A program made the translations under genes and the position numbers. From contig CBFHHA010000023.1 of NCBI GenBank assembly GCA_965655625.1, positions 1-37,458 on the forward strand: a stretch of DNA of 37,458 nucleotides. Reading direction: 5' to 3'. The notes beneath the pieces are model-generated. The model was not told where the DNA came from and ran no database searches. It saw nothing but the letters and a program-made list of their open reading frames with translations. Position 1 is the first letter of the stretch; each line of letters opens with the position of its first letter. Origin of the DNA: CAJJDF01 sp965655625. GTDB lineage: Bacteria > Bacteroidota > Bacteroidia > Flavobacteriales_D > CAJJDF01. Positions 7,105 through 15,687 of this stretch are shown in pieces.

Positions 7105-8475
7105 ATGATTGCTCGAAATTTACTTCGTTATTTATTTGTTTTCCTCTCTGTGGTTTGGTACTTTTTGGTGTATTATTACATAGATCGTTCAGAGTTTATT
7201 TTCCTTACTTCAGGAATCGTTGTATTAGGAGGAGCCTATTTATATTGGGTAACAAATAAGAGTTTTAATGGAAAGCAGATAGTCGTTTTGGCTATCTTGT
7301 TTCGGTTGTTGTTATTGTTCGGAACTCCCAATTTGTCCGATGATTTTTATCGTTTTTATTGGGATGGAGAACTGAATAATTCGGGTGTAAACCCCTACGA
7401 ATATACTCCTGCCGAAATCATGATGAACGAAGATGTGTTCGATAAAGAAAAATTGAACAAAGTGTTTTCTTCTCTCAATTCTCAAGAGTATTACTCAGTA
7501 TATCCTCCCGTTAATCAGTGGATTTTTTCGGCCACTACTTTTTTTTCGGGTGGAGACCTATCGCTCACAATTCTCTTTCTCAAGCTTTTCGTTTTTTTCT
7601 TCGATATCGCTCTCATAGTTGTTTTAATTCAGTTATTGAAAAAACTATTACTTCCAGTTGCGTTGGCACAAATCTATGCACTAAACCCCTTGGTGATTAT
7701 TGAACTTACGGGAAACATTCATTTTGAGGGTGTCATGTTATTGTTTCTGGTCATAGGGCTTTTTTATTTATGGAACCAGCGAATCATTTTGGCGTCCCTT
7801 TCTTTTTCTTTGTCAATAGGAATCAAATTGATGCCGTTGATTTTACTTCCTCTTTTCTTGCCAATGTTGGGTTTCAAAAAAAGTAGCAAATTGTACTTGG
7901 GAATCGGTTTGTTCTTTTTCCTTGCTTGTTTGCCCTTCGCTTCTCAAGAAGTGATAAGTAATTTTTATCAAAGTCTTGAGTTGTATTTTTACTCGTTTGA
8001 ATTTAATGGAAGCATCTATTATTTGGTAAAAGAAGTGAGCTACATTATTCATGGTTTTAAAGCTCCGTGGGTTGGTTTTGTATTGCCACTGTGTGTGTTG
8101 TTCAGTATTTTGACCATCGTTGTATTTTTGTGGAGAACAAAACCCTTTTTGAGAAATTCTAAATTTGATTTGCTGGTATTTAGCAAATATGCGAGTTATT
8201 GTTTGGGAATTTATTATCTATGTGCCACCACCGTTCATCCTTGGTACATAATCAATTTACTCTTTTTTTCCGTTCTTGTTCCTATCCGGGCAGTTTTGTA
8301 TTGGAGTTTATTCATTTTTGTTAGCTACATTGCTTACAGTGAATTTACAAGTAGCTTTGCGCCAAATAGTGATTATAATTCCTATTGGCTTTATTATGTT
8401 TTCATGGCAGTTCAGTACATTTTTTGTGCATTTATTTTTACTTTTGACCTTATAAAAAATAAAACAACAACATGA
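7105..8475 (+). CDS. GT-C fold glycosyltransferase, GT87-like integral membrane protein
   Basis: A polytopic inner membrane glycosyltransferase, probably using a polyprenyl-phosphate sugar and transferring it outside the cytoplasm. The 456 residues have about eleven to twelve hydrophobic segments. The first large loop carries the acidic motif SDDFYRFYWDG (78-88) followed by GVNPYEYTP, typical of GT-C enzymes such as the GT87/DUF2029 group; Asp79, Asp80 and Asp87 are candidate catalytic residues. The start ATG 7105 has TATATTTC at 7092-7099, one base off the promoter box, but that lies too close to the ATG to be its own promoter. The lipoprotein gene overlaps the stop by four bases (ATGA), so the two are translationally coupled. 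Donor and acceptor sugars are unknown. Confidence 0.85.
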   Translation: MIARNLLRYLFVFLSVVWYFLVYYYIDRSEFIFLTSGIVVLGGAYLYWVTNKSFNGKQIVVLAILFRLLLLFGTPNLSDDFYRFYWDGELNNSGVNPYEYTPAEIMMNEDVFDKEKLNKVFSSLNSQEYYSVYPPVNQWIFSATTFFSGGDLSLTILFLKLFVFFFDIALIVVLIQLLKKLLLPVALAQIYALNPLVIIELTGNIHFEGVMLLFLVIGLFYLWNQRIILASLSFSLSIGIKLMPLILLPLFLPMLGFKKSSKLYLGIGLFFFLACLPFASQEVISNFYQSLELYFYSFEFNGSIYYLVKEVSYIIHGFKAPWVGFVLPLCVLFSILTIVVFLWRTKPFLRNSKFDLLVFSKYASYCLGIYYLCATTVHPWYIINLLFFSVLVPIRAVLYWSLFIFVSYIAYSEFTSSFAPNSDYNSYWLYYVFMAVQYIFCAFIFTFDLIKNKTTT

Positions 8476-8945
8476 AATATTTTCCTACGCTAATCCTCTC
8501 ATTAATTTTGTTGAATTCTTCTTGTGGAGGAAACAATACTCAAAAACAAAATGGTGTTTCAGATATTGAAAGAACGGACGAATGGAGCGAAAAATTAATG
8601 CCACATTTCTTAGACATGGATCGAGGTCAGTTTAGTTTTACAGAAAATACTTACAACCAAATCGAGGAGCTTCTCGAATTAACTCTTGAGGTAAACAAAC
8701 AAGAAGAGGCAATCAAACTATCGGATGAACTTAGAGATCAGTTTATGGAAAAGATTGAACTCTTAATGAATGAAATGGGTGAATTGAGTCATGATTCACA
8801 TGCTGTATTGATGGAGTATTGCCATCCATTAATCGAATTGATTGATTTATGTAATAATTCGAGAGGCGAAGAAGAGTTGACAAGTAGTTTAAGAGAAATT
8901 CAGGTGTATTTATTGAATTTCGAACAACTTTTTCCGACAAATTAG
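8472..8945 (+). CDS. Small lipoprotein of unknown function
   Basis: A 157-residue predicted lipoprotein. The signal peptide ends in the lipobox LNSSC, so Cys19 would be lipidated. The mature protein is acidic and almost wholly helical (NQIEELLELTLEVNKQEEAI, SSLREIQVYLLNFEQLF), with two further cysteines. I do not recognise a family. It overlaps the glycosyltransferase by four bases, which ties it to that envelope sugar-transfer function by context only. Confidence 0.8.
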   Translation: MKYFPTLILSLILLNSSCGGNNTQKQNGVSDIERTDEWSEKLMPHFLDMDRGQFSFTENTYNQIEELLELTLEVNKQEEAIKLSDELRDQFMEKIELLMNEMGELSHDSHAVLMEYCHPLIELIDLCNNSRGEEELTSSLREIQVYLLNFEQLFPTN

Positions 8946-8954
8946 TACGTTGGA

Positions 8955-8983
8955 ATTCATGATGGTTGTTTGTAATCATGAAT
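8955..8983 (+). terminator. Possible terminator hairpin after the glycosyltransferase-lipoprotein pair
   Basis: Perfect 9-bp inverted repeat ATTCATGAT (8955-8963) / ATCATGAAT (8975-8983) with an 11-base loop, starting nine bases after the lipoprotein stop. The T-rich stretch only begins about 8 bases later, so this is a weak terminator candidate. Confidence 0.35.
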
Positions 8984-9023
8984 ACTTAAAGATTTATTTT
9001 TCATTGATTTTGTTTAAGCCAAT

Positions 9024-9051
9024 TTTGCATGGAATTAATTATTTAATTTTA
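9024..9051 (+). promoter_or_regulatory. Possible promoter for the amidohydrolase gene
   Basis: TTTG at 9024-9027, a 16-base spacer, then TAATTTTA at 9044-9051, close to the Bacteroidota TTTG / TAnnTTTG pattern with the last base off. The ATG is 18 bases downstream. AT-rich sequence makes chance matches likely. Confidence 0.35.
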
Positions 9052-9069
9052 TTTACTTAACTTTTTATT

Positions 9070-10644
9070 ATGAAAAATCTCTTTTTTTTCTCTCTGTTAC
9101 TCTTGTTGCTCACAAATTGTGTAAAATATAAAACGGCAGACTTGGTAGTTCACAATGCACGAATTTACACGGTGAACGAACAATTTGAGGTTGCTCAAGC
9201 TATGGCCATAAAGGATGGTAAAATTATGGCTATTGGCAAGGAACACGAGATCATGAACAAATACAGGGCTGATGAATTGATGGATGCTGAAACACGTCCC
9301 ATTTATCCGGGTTTTATGGATGCACACTGCCATTTTTTTGGATCTGGACTTAATTCTTTGGCGGTGGACTTGAGCAAAGTAACAACACTGAATGACTTAA
9401 AGAATAAAATTAGTGACCACAGAAAAATCAATTCCACATCAAAATGGCTGGTTGGCTTTGGTTGGAATGAGAACAATTGGGAGTTTTCGCTGAAGCAGGC
9501 ACACGAATTACTTAATGAAACTTTTCCAAATATACCTACCTTGCTTTGGCGGATAGATGGCCATACTATTTTAGTCAATTCTGCTGCGATGAATCAAGTT
9601 CACTACACCACATACGATCAGAATAGTGGAGTTATAGGTGAAAAAGATATGTCACAGTTTTTAGATGCGATTGAGTATACTGAAACTCAAAAAAAGAATG
9701 GGTTGAGGTTTGCTGAAGAGAATTTCTTTTCAAAAGGAGTAACAACGGTAACGGATGCGGGGCTGAAGGTAGAAGAGGTGAGGTTAATAAGAAAAATGCA
9801 GCAAGCTGGGACTTTGAATATGAATGTAAACGCCTTTTTATTTTACTCTAAGGAGGCGCGAAACCTACTGCCTTATGAAGATTCAAATAAGTTGAATTCA
9901 AATACCTATAAAGTTATGCTAGACGGAAGTGTAGGCTCAAAAACAGCTTGTTTTTTGAAACCTTACCCTGGAACAAACAATTACGGAACGCTATTAATGA
10001 CGCGAGACAGTTTGAGAAGAATTTGCAGGATAGCATATGAACAAGGCGCTCAATTAGCGGTGCATGCAATTGGTGACTCGGCAGTTCAAGTTGCTTTAGA
10101 TATAATGGGGCAGGTGCTAAAAGGAACAAATGGACTAGGGTGGAGAATTGAGCACGCGCAAACGGTTACGGAAAAACAATTAGAGCTCTTTCAACAATAT
10201 GACATTATTCCTTCTGTGCAACCCACCCATTTATTGGATGACAAGGAAATGGCAGAAAAGAATCTGTCGCTGGCTCAGCTTAAGAATTCTTACCGCTTAT
10301 CGTCCTTAATGAATCAGAACCACATGATTGCACTAGGAACAGATTTTCCAGTGGCTACAAACAACCCGATTCATACTTTTTACAATGCAGTGTATCGATC
10401 CAATAAACCATGGGTTTTACAAAGTGAAAATTTGAGTAGGGAAGAAGCTTTGAGGGGGATCACTTTTTGGGTTGCACTGGCCAATAAATCCTACGAAAAA
10501 AATGGAAGCTTGGAGGTAGGAAAGAAAGCAGACTTTGTGCTGTTGAATAGAGATATTATGAAAGTTCCGAAGGAAGAAATTTTGGAAACGGAAGTGCTGA
10601 AAACGTATGTAGCGGGTGAGATTCAGTTTACTAAACTCAATTAA
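9070..10644 (+). CDS. YtcJ-like amidohydrolase (Amidohydro_3), lipoprotein
   Basis: A metal-dependent hydrolase of the amidohydrolase superfamily, predicted to be anchored to a membrane outside the cytoplasm. The signal peptide ends LLTNC, with Cys17 as the lipidation site. The metal ligands are in place: H86-x-H88 (GFMDAHCHF), K281 in TYKVMLDGS (candidate bridging lysine), H332 (VHAIGD), H362 (EHAQ) and D425 (GTDFPV). The beta-sandwich part is split between residues 24-80 and the C-terminus (KKADFVLLNRDI), as usual in this group. At 524 residues it is of normal length for YtcJ-like enzymes, whose substrates are mostly unknown. The 3' end overlaps the convergent minus-strand gene by eight bases. 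Confidence 0.92.
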   Translation: MKNLFFFSLLLLLLTNCVKYKTADLVVHNARIYTVNEQFEVAQAMAIKDGKIMAIGKEHEIMNKYRADELMDAETRPIYPGFMDAHCHFFGSGLNSLAVDLSKVTTLNDLKNKISDHRKINSTSKWLVGFGWNENNWEFSLKQAHELLNETFPNIPTLLWRIDGHTILVNSAAMNQVHYTTYDQNSGVIGEKDMSQFLDAIEYTETQKKNGLRFAEENFFSKGVTTVTDAGLKVEEVRLIRKMQQAGTLNMNVNAFLFYSKEARNLLPYEDSNKLNSNTYKVMLDGSVGSKTACFLKPYPGTNNYGTLLMTRDSLRRICRIAYEQGAQLAVHAIGDSAVQVALDIMGQVLKGTNGLGWRIEHAQTVTEKQLELFQQYDIIPSVQPTHLLDDKEMAEKNLSLAQLKNSYRLSSLMNQNHMIALGTDFPVATNNPIHTFYNAVYRSNKPWVLQSENLSREEALRGITFWVALANKSYEKNGSLEVGKKADFVLLNRDIMKVPKEEILETEVLKTYVAGEIQFTKLN

Positions 10645-11272
10645 TCTCTTGGTACATCCTTACCCAGTCAGGATTTTGCATGTCGTAAAATAGCTCAAAC
10701 ATGGAAGGACCGTGAAAAAAATCAGCAATGTGATTTATCCCGTATTTCTTCGCCAAGTATTGGGTCTGCTTCGGGCTTGGTCTCCATCTATTTGCCGACC
10801 AGCCTAAATCTTCTTGGGGAACAGACGAGGCTCCTTTGCCATATTTTGGATGAATGCTGTACCGTAGTTTCCAAATATCCCAAACGGGCAAACAAATAGG
10901 TTTCATTTCTTCCCAGAGCGTATCTACAATTAATACGCCACCTAAACTCTTAGGGTCATCCAGAATAATGCCGCAATCCACGCCAGCTTCTTTAAAAAAA
11001 TCTATTCGATTGGGATTTGCTTCGTTCTTCAGAACTCCTTTTCCATACATCACAAATTCCCCTTCAGAAATTGGTTTTTTACTCACAATTTTGTGCGTAG
11101 TGGAATCTAATCCTAAAATCATAAAATTAACTACGTGACTTCCTGCCGAAGGGTTTATCGTAAATCCCAATTCAAAATATAATTTGTTTTTTTTCTGTGG
11201 AGAAAAGGAGGAAAGTCCTAGGCACAACAGTAGTGTAACCAAAGAGGATAGTAAGTAAGAGAAATATTTCAT
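10637..11272 (-). CDS. Exported protein of unknown function
   Basis: A 211-residue protein with an N-terminal signal sequence (MKYFSYLLSSLVTLLLCLGL, then SSFSPQKKN). I chose ATG 11272 because it starts that signal; a longer reading from 11335 would add 21 residues before it and run into the flavoprotein gene. The mature part has SLGGVLIVDTLWEEMKPICL and GWSANRWRPSPKQTQYLAKK, which I do not recognise; the end (MFELFYDMQNPDWVRMYQEI) looks helical. Three cysteines are present. It follows the flavoprotein by 31 bases on the same strand and may share its transcript. Confidence 0.75.
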   Translation of the reverse strand: MKYFSYLLSSLVTLLLCLGLSSFSPQKKNKLYFELGFTINPSAGSHVVNFMILGLDSTTHKIVSKKPISEGEFVMYGKGVLKNEANPNRIDFFKEAGVDCGIILDDPKSLGGVLIVDTLWEEMKPICLPVWDIWKLRYSIHPKYGKGASSVPQEDLGWSANRWRPSPKQTQYLAKKYGINHIADFFHGPSMFELFYDMQNPDWVRMYQEIN

Positions 11273-11303
11273 AAAAAAAGGTATTTCTTTTGTCATTCCA
11301 GAA

Positions 11304-12812
11304 TCACAGTCTTTGAAGCGGAGTGCATATATCATCTACACAACTGTAGCATTTCAGCTTATCTTTAAAGATAGATGACTTAAACACAGATTTATTCAAC
11401 AACATCCTTACACATTCTTGAATCCCCTCAATGATTGACGGGTGAGGATGAATAAGCTCAGCTAATTCTTCGATTCCTTTGTCCATTTTAATCAGAAGAG
11501 CTACGGCCTGTATGGCACTAGAGGCATGTTCTCCAATAGCTCTCATTCCCAAAATTTTCATCTCTTTGTCGTTGGTTACGATAATTTTAAAAAAACCTTC
11601 GGTTTTTCTCATGGCAATTGCCCTTGCGATGCACGAATAATCTATTTTAACCACTTTGATAGGAATGTTCTTTTCAGAGCATTGTTTTTCGTTCATTCCC
11701 ACAGCCGCAACTTCTGGGTCCAGAAACATGATGTTACTTATGTTGTCGTATGAAATTCGCTCGGGCTGATTTTCCATGAACATTTTTTCTATTGCATGCC
11801 TGGCTTCAAGTTCACCCACATTTACGAGTGAAATATTCCCCGAAACATCTCCAACCGCATAGATATTGGGAATGTTCGTTTGTGTGTCGTCATCTCCAAT
11901 GTGTCTTCCTCTTTCACTCATTTTTACACCGGCATTTTCCATACCAATATGTTCCACATTTGGAATTCTTCCGATAGAAAGTAGAGCTTTTTCTACACGA
12001 ATAACCTCTTTTCTTCCGTCTTCGTAAGCCAATTCATACTCAACTTCGCCATCTATTTTTTCTAATCGTTCTAAACTAGCTTTGTTGTGAATTGTCACTC
12101 CGTTTTTCTTCAAGTTGTTTGCCACGAGCGAGGAAATATCTCTGTCCTCAAATGGTAAAATATGATCGGCTTTATCAATTAAGTAAACTTTCGTTTTACT
12201 AAAACTAGAAAACATTGTAGCATATTCACATCCAATTACACCTGCCCCAACAATTACCAAACTCTTAGGGAATGATTCCATGTGGTGAATTCCGTCACTG
12301 GTCATCACAATCTTTTCGTCCACATCGATATTTGGAATAATTCTAGGTCTACTTCCGGTGGCAATTACAATGTTTTCTGCCCAAATAGTGGTTTCGGTAT
12401 CATCTTTTCTCTTGATTTCTACTTCGTGATTAGAAATCATTGTGGCCATCCCTTTTTCGTAACTAAATTTATCTTTCAGTTTTGTGTCCAGTAACTTTAC
12501 GTGTGATGAATACTGAAATTTCCTTTCGAATATAGCCTCCTTAATTGTCTTTTGGACATCGTCCCAAGTCACTTCAAGTTGCCTTCTACCGGCAGTATAA
12601 AGGTTTGTGTTAATGGTGTCTACTTTTCTTGAAAGTTCCCACATTGTCTTAGAAGTGAGCGCTCCGTTGTAAATTCCTGCACCTCCCAGTTTGTCTTTTT
12701 CTATCAAAACAACTGATTTATCAAAATCTACTGCTCGCATGGCAGCAGCATATCCTGCCGGTCCACCACCAATGATACACACATCGTATTTTTTAGTCGA
12801 ATTATCGTCCAC
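11304..12812 (-). CDS. Lipoamide-dehydrogenase-fold flavoprotein lacking the active-site disulfide
   Basis: A 502-residue class I pyridine nucleotide-disulfide oxidoreductase by fold: FAD site GGGPAG (15-20), NAD(P) site GAGVIGCEYA (189-198), second FAD motif IYAVGDVSG (317-325) and C-terminal dimerisation domain with HPHPSIIE (455-462), matching the family's His-Glu region. The usual CxxxxC redox pair is gone: residues 43-55 read GGAGIYNGALTSK, with Gly46 and Ala51 where the two cysteines should be. A tail after the normal end adds Cys488, Cys491 and Cys496 (CYSC-x4-C). Soluble transhydrogenases also lack part of the disulfide, so NAD(P)H transhydrogenase or diaphorase activity is possible; lipoamide reduction by the normal route is not. 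The start is GTG 12812. Its leader holds a stable hairpin (12828-12851). Confidence 0.88.
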   Translation of the reverse strand: MDDNSTKKYDVCIIGGGPAGYAAAMRAVDFDKSVVLIEKDKLGGAGIYNGALTSKTMWELSRKVDTINTNLYTAGRRQLEVTWDDVQKTIKEAIFERKFQYSSHVKLLDTKLKDKFSYEKGMATMISNHEVEIKRKDDTETTIWAENIVIATGSRPRIIPNIDVDEKIVMTSDGIHHMESFPKSLVIVGAGVIGCEYATMFSSFSKTKVYLIDKADHILPFEDRDISSLVANNLKKNGVTIHNKASLERLEKIDGEVEYELAYEDGRKEVIRVEKALLSIGRIPNVEHIGMENAGVKMSERGRHIGDDDTQTNIPNIYAVGDVSGNISLVNVGELEARHAIEKMFMENQPERISYDNISNIMFLDPEVAAVGMNEKQCSEKNIPIKVVKIDYSCIARAIAMRKTEGFFKIIVTNDKEMKILGMRAIGEHASSAIQAVALLIKMDKGIEELAELIHPHPSIIEGIQECVRMLLNKSVFKSSIFKDKLKCYSCVDDICTPLQRL

Positions 12813-12827
12813 TTAGTTTGCTTGTTA

Positions 12828-12851
12828 GTTTGAAGACTATCGTCTTCAAAC
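12828..12851 (-). promoter_or_regulatory. Leader hairpin upstream of the flavoprotein start
   Basis: Perfect 10-bp inverted repeat GTTTGAAGAC (12828-12837) / GTCTTCAAAC (12842-12851) with a four-base loop, ending 15 bases before the GTG start on the minus strand. It lies between the predicted promoter and the start codon, so it would be in the 5' leader; it could also be a dyad operator. Confidence 0.5.
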
Positions 12852-12872
12852 GGATAGGTTAATTATAAAGGA

Positions 12873-12899
12873 TAAAGGTATAAAAAAAATGATTTTCAA
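12873..12899 (-). promoter_or_regulatory. Predicted promoter for the flavoprotein gene
   Basis: Read on the minus strand: TTG (12899-12897), a 16-base spacer, then TACCTTTA (12880-12873), one base from the Bacteroidota TAnnTTTG box. It predicts a leader of about 50 bases holding the hairpin. Confidence 0.45.
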
Positions 12900-12906
12900 T
12901 CTGCCT

Positions 12907-12935
12907 TTTGCTTAAATTCTTATCCCTTATATTTG
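12907..12935 (+). promoter_or_regulatory. Predicted Bacteroidota promoter for the Cys-cluster protein
   Basis: TTTG (12907-12910), a 17-base spacer, then a perfect TATATTTG box (12928-12935). The ATG at 12971 would have a leader of about 30 bases. It is back to back with the minus-strand promoter of the flavoprotein gene. Confidence 0.6.
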
Positions 12936-12970
12936 CAGATAATTAAACGAATTCAACCCCATTTTTTTTC

Positions 12971-13492
12971 ATGAACGAATCTTATCAAAAGTTACTTGAC
13001 TTACCTAAGCAAACGAGAGATAAAAACAAAAAGTTTATCACCAAACTCAAGAATAAGAAGCCCAAGAAATTGGACGACATGTTTCATGAAAAACACGAAG
13101 AAGTGTTTGAAGAAATTGATTGTTTAGAATGCGGAAACTGTTGTAAAACTACCAGTCCCATTTTTAGAGAAATTGACATAAAGAGGATAGCAAAGAAGCT
13201 TCGAATGAAGGAACCTAACTTTATTGATTCCTACTTGAGAATTGATGGAGATGGTGATTATGTTTTGCAAACTGCTCCGTGTCCATTTTTGGATATGGAA
13301 GATAATACTTGTGGAATCTATGATTTTCGTCCAGGTGCTTGTAGTGAATATCCTCACACAAACAGAAAAAACATGCATCAGATTTTGGATTTAACTCTTA
13401 CCAATTCACTCATTTGTCCTGCCGTATCTAATATCGTAACTCAATTAGAAAAAGCGAGCGACATGGATCGAAAGATTTTCAAGGGGAATTGA
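12971..13492 (+). CDS. YkgJ-type Cys-cluster (CxxCxxCC) protein
   Basis: A soluble 173-residue protein of the YkgJ family, thought to bind zinc or an iron-sulfur cluster. The signature is C51-LE-C54-GN-C57-C58. Further conserved cysteines are C104 (APCPFLD), C114 (NTCGIYDFRP), C124 (GACSEYP) and C149 (LICPA), the usual order for the family. Residues 1-45 form a basic, helical extension (RDKNKKFITKLKNKKPKKL). The biochemical role of the family is not established. It has its own predicted promoter and is divergent from the flavoprotein gene, whose product also carries an unusual Cys cluster; a link is speculation. Confidence 0.92.
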   Translation: MNESYQKLLDLPKQTRDKNKKFITKLKNKKPKKLDDMFHEKHEEVFEEIDCLECGNCCKTTSPIFREIDIKRIAKKLRMKEPNFIDSYLRIDGDGDYVLQTAPCPFLDMEDNTCGIYDFRPGACSEYPHTNRKNMHQILDLTLTNSLICPAVSNIVTQLEKASDMDRKIFKGN

Positions 13493-13553
13493 TAATTTCC
13501 TTTGCCCAACTTTATTTCAAGGGGCTTAATGGTTTCTTTTGAAAGGAATCGGC

Positions 13554-13561
13554 TACCTTTG
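13554..13561 (+). promoter_or_regulatory. Possible -7 box for the MATE gene
   Basis: TACCTTTG matches the Bacteroidota TAnnTTTG box and lies 22 bases before ATG 13584. No good TTTG is seen at the matching upstream distance. Confidence 0.4.
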
Positions 13562-13583
13562 TTTTTCCAAAATTTATTCATTC

Positions 13584-14954
13584 ATGTTAGCAGCTTATAC
13601 CAACGAATTCAAACGTAATTTACAACTTGCATGGCCGGTAATTTTAGGTTTATTGGGTCACACAATTGTAGGATTAGTGGACAACGTGATGGTTGGAAAA
13701 TTAGGAACCGCCCCGCTGGCGGCAGTGAGTTTAGGAAATAGTTTTATTTTTATGGGGATGTCTGTTATATTGGGGTTTTCTACAGGAATAACTCCTTTGG
13801 TAGCAGCTGCAGATTCCACTGGCAATCACCGAGAGGGAAAAAGTGTTCTCAAAAATGGAATTTTTCTAGTAACCTGTTTGGGAATTATCCTTACGGGAAT
13901 TATTTTTTGGATGAGGCCGTTGTTGTACGAAATGAAACAATCCGATGAAGTAGTGGAGTTGGCACTTCCTTACCTCAATGTTGTCGCTCTTTCTCTTATT
14001 CCATTAGCTGTATTTCAAGCTTTCAAACAGTTTGCGGATGGACTTTCGCAAACTAAATATTCGATGTGGGCAACGGTAATAGGAAATGTATTGAATGTGG
14101 TGCTCAATTATGTACTTATTTATGGAATTTGGATTTTTCCTGAAATGGGCATTGTTGGAGCAGCGTGGGGAACTTTTATTTCAAGAGTATTTATGGCTAT
14201 TTCGATGTATTGGCTTATTGCTTTTAAACCCAAGTTTGCTCTCTATTTTCGTCAATTGTGGGAAGAAAAATTGAGTAAAAAAACGATAAAAGATTTAAAT
14301 CGACTCGGTTTTCCTTCAGCCTTGCAAATGTTCTTTGAGTTTGGAATATTTACCGCTGCCATTTGGCTAAGCGGAACTTTGGGTAAAAATCCTCAGGCAG
14401 CCAATCAAATCGCCTTGAATTTATCCTCTATGACATTTATGTTTGCCATGGGATTAGCAGTGGTTGCAACTATTCGAGTAGGTAATCAGTTTGGACTCAA
14501 AGATTTTGCGGAGTTGCGTAGAATTGCTCGTTCTCTTTTTTTACTCATTATTATCATGGATGTGATTTTCGCGCTTTTCTTTCTTTTGTTTAATAAGTTT
14601 TTGCCAAGTATTTACTTGGATGTAAATGACATAGAGAATAAATTAGACAACGCAGAGGTGATTGCCATTTCTGCCAAACTATTGCTTATTGCCGCATTTT
14701 TTCAACTATTTGATGGAATTCAGGCAGTTGTGCTTGGAGCCCTGAAAGGGATGCAAGATGTAAAAATTCCTACTGCAATTACTTTTGTAGCATATTGGTT
14801 AATTGCCTTTCCCATTAGCTACGGATTAGGACATACTCTTGGCTATGGTTCTCAAGGTTTGTGGATTGGATTATTAGTTGGATTGGGTGCTTCCGCAGGT
14901 TTGCTACTTTGGCGATTTAGAGTAGTCACAAACAGAGCGCTTTTAAAACAATAA
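13584..14954 (+). CDS. MATE family multidrug/cation antiporter
   Basis: An inner membrane exporter of the NorM/MATE family, which expels organic cations using a Na+ or H+ gradient. The 456 residues hold twelve hydrophobic segments in two similar halves. Family features include LAWPVILGLLGHTIVGLVDN near the start, GTAPLAAVSLGNS, and PLAVFQAFKQFADGLSQT with its second-half counterpart FQLFDGIQAVVLGALKGMQD. I chose ATG 13584, where the typical N-terminus begins; a TTG at 13539 would add 15 residues across the predicted promoter. It is a single gene facing the methyltransferase. The substrate is not readable from sequence. Confidence 0.95.
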   Translation: MLAAYTNEFKRNLQLAWPVILGLLGHTIVGLVDNVMVGKLGTAPLAAVSLGNSFIFMGMSVILGFSTGITPLVAAADSTGNHREGKSVLKNGIFLVTCLGIILTGIIFWMRPLLYEMKQSDEVVELALPYLNVVALSLIPLAVFQAFKQFADGLSQTKYSMWATVIGNVLNVVLNYVLIYGIWIFPEMGIVGAAWGTFISRVFMAISMYWLIAFKPKFALYFRQLWEEKLSKKTIKDLNRLGFPSALQMFFEFGIFTAAIWLSGTLGKNPQAANQIALNLSSMTFMFAMGLAVVATIRVGNQFGLKDFAELRRIARSLFLLIIIMDVIFALFFLLFNKFLPSIYLDVNDIENKLDNAEVIAISAKLLLIAAFFQLFDGIQAVVLGALKGMQDVKIPTAITFVAYWLIAFPISYGLGHTLGYGSQGLWIGLLVGLGASAGLLLWRFRVVTNRALLKQ

Positions 14955-14980
14955 GCTTAGTACTTTCTTATTAACTAAAA

Positions 14981-15053
14981 TGGTCTTTTTTTCATTCTGA
15001 AAATGAGAACAAGGTTTGGCAGAGCTTTGAAAAGTAAGTAACAAAAAAGACCA
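14981..15053. repeat. Long-range inverted repeat between convergent genes
   Basis: TGGTCTTTTTT (14981-14991) pairs perfectly with AAAAAAGACCA (15043-15053) across a 51-base loop that holds smaller complementary stretches. It sits between the MATE and methyltransferase stops and may act as a weak two-way terminator. Confidence 0.35.
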
Positions 15054-15069
15054 CAGAAAACCGCATAAA

Positions 15070-15687
15070 TTAATTTGAATTTCTTGTAAACCCGCAAAAC
15101 AAAAAGTGCTGCTGGGTATCAAAAGGTGTGGTGTGAAAAACTGTTTGGGTCTTGTTCAATAAAAACTTGGGTTGAAAAATTTCAGTTAGACTTTTTTCGT
15201 TGTATTGAGCTATTTCCAATCCGCTGCATTTCAAAGGTCCTTTTTCAGAAAATGTTCCAATGGTAAGTCCAACTGCTACATAATTTTCAACTAAAAGAGA
15301 ATAAGCCTTTATTTCTTGGGGATTAGTTAAAAAATGAAACGCTGCCCTGTCGTGCCAAATGGAGTAGGAGCGAGTGGGGTTAAACTGAGAAATGTCAGAC
15401 TCTATCCAATCAACTTTTTCTGCCAATTTACCGAGTCTTTTTTTAGCCCTTTCTAGCGCCTTTCCAGAAATATCTAATACAGTTATGTCCGTGTATCCTA
15501 AATTCAACAAGTTGTCTACGAGTAAACTATCCCCACCACCTACATCAATTATGGGAGCCGATTTTGGGAGGTCAAAAGAAAGGATAAAGTCCAATGACGT
15601 TACTGGTTTTTCTTGAGTCCAACTCACTTCGCTTGGTGATTTTGTTTCGTAAACTTTTTCCCAATGGTGTTTTCTTTCTGAGTTCAT
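15070..15687 (-). CDS. Class I SAM-dependent methyltransferase
   Basis: A soluble 205-residue methyltransferase of the Rossmann type. Motif I is IIDVGGGDSLLVDNLL (about 46-61), followed by the acidic ribose-binding residue in VLDISGKAL, then DWIESDIS and the post-motif WHDRAAFHFL, which is common in a small-molecule methyltransferase group related to TehB/thiopurine methyltransferases. The substrate is unknown. Its ATG overlaps the TGA of a 49-codon ORF by four bases (ATGA), suggesting coupled translation. It is the last gene of a minus-strand run. Confidence 0.9.
   Translation of the reverse strand: MNSERKHHWEKVYETKSPSEVSWTQEKPVTSLDFILSFDLPKSAPIIDVGGGDSLLVDNLLNLGYTDITVLDISGKALERAKKRLGKLAEKVDWIESDISQFNPTRSYSIWHDRAAFHFLTNPQEIKAYSLLVENYVAVGLTIGTFSEKGPLKCSGLEIAQYNEKSLTEIFQPKFLLNKTQTVFHTTPFDTQQHFLFCGFTRNSN

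Noticed and set aside
11273..11335. Longer start for the unknown exported protein
   Set aside because: It would place 21 polar residues before a clear signal peptide and overlap the flavoprotein gene.
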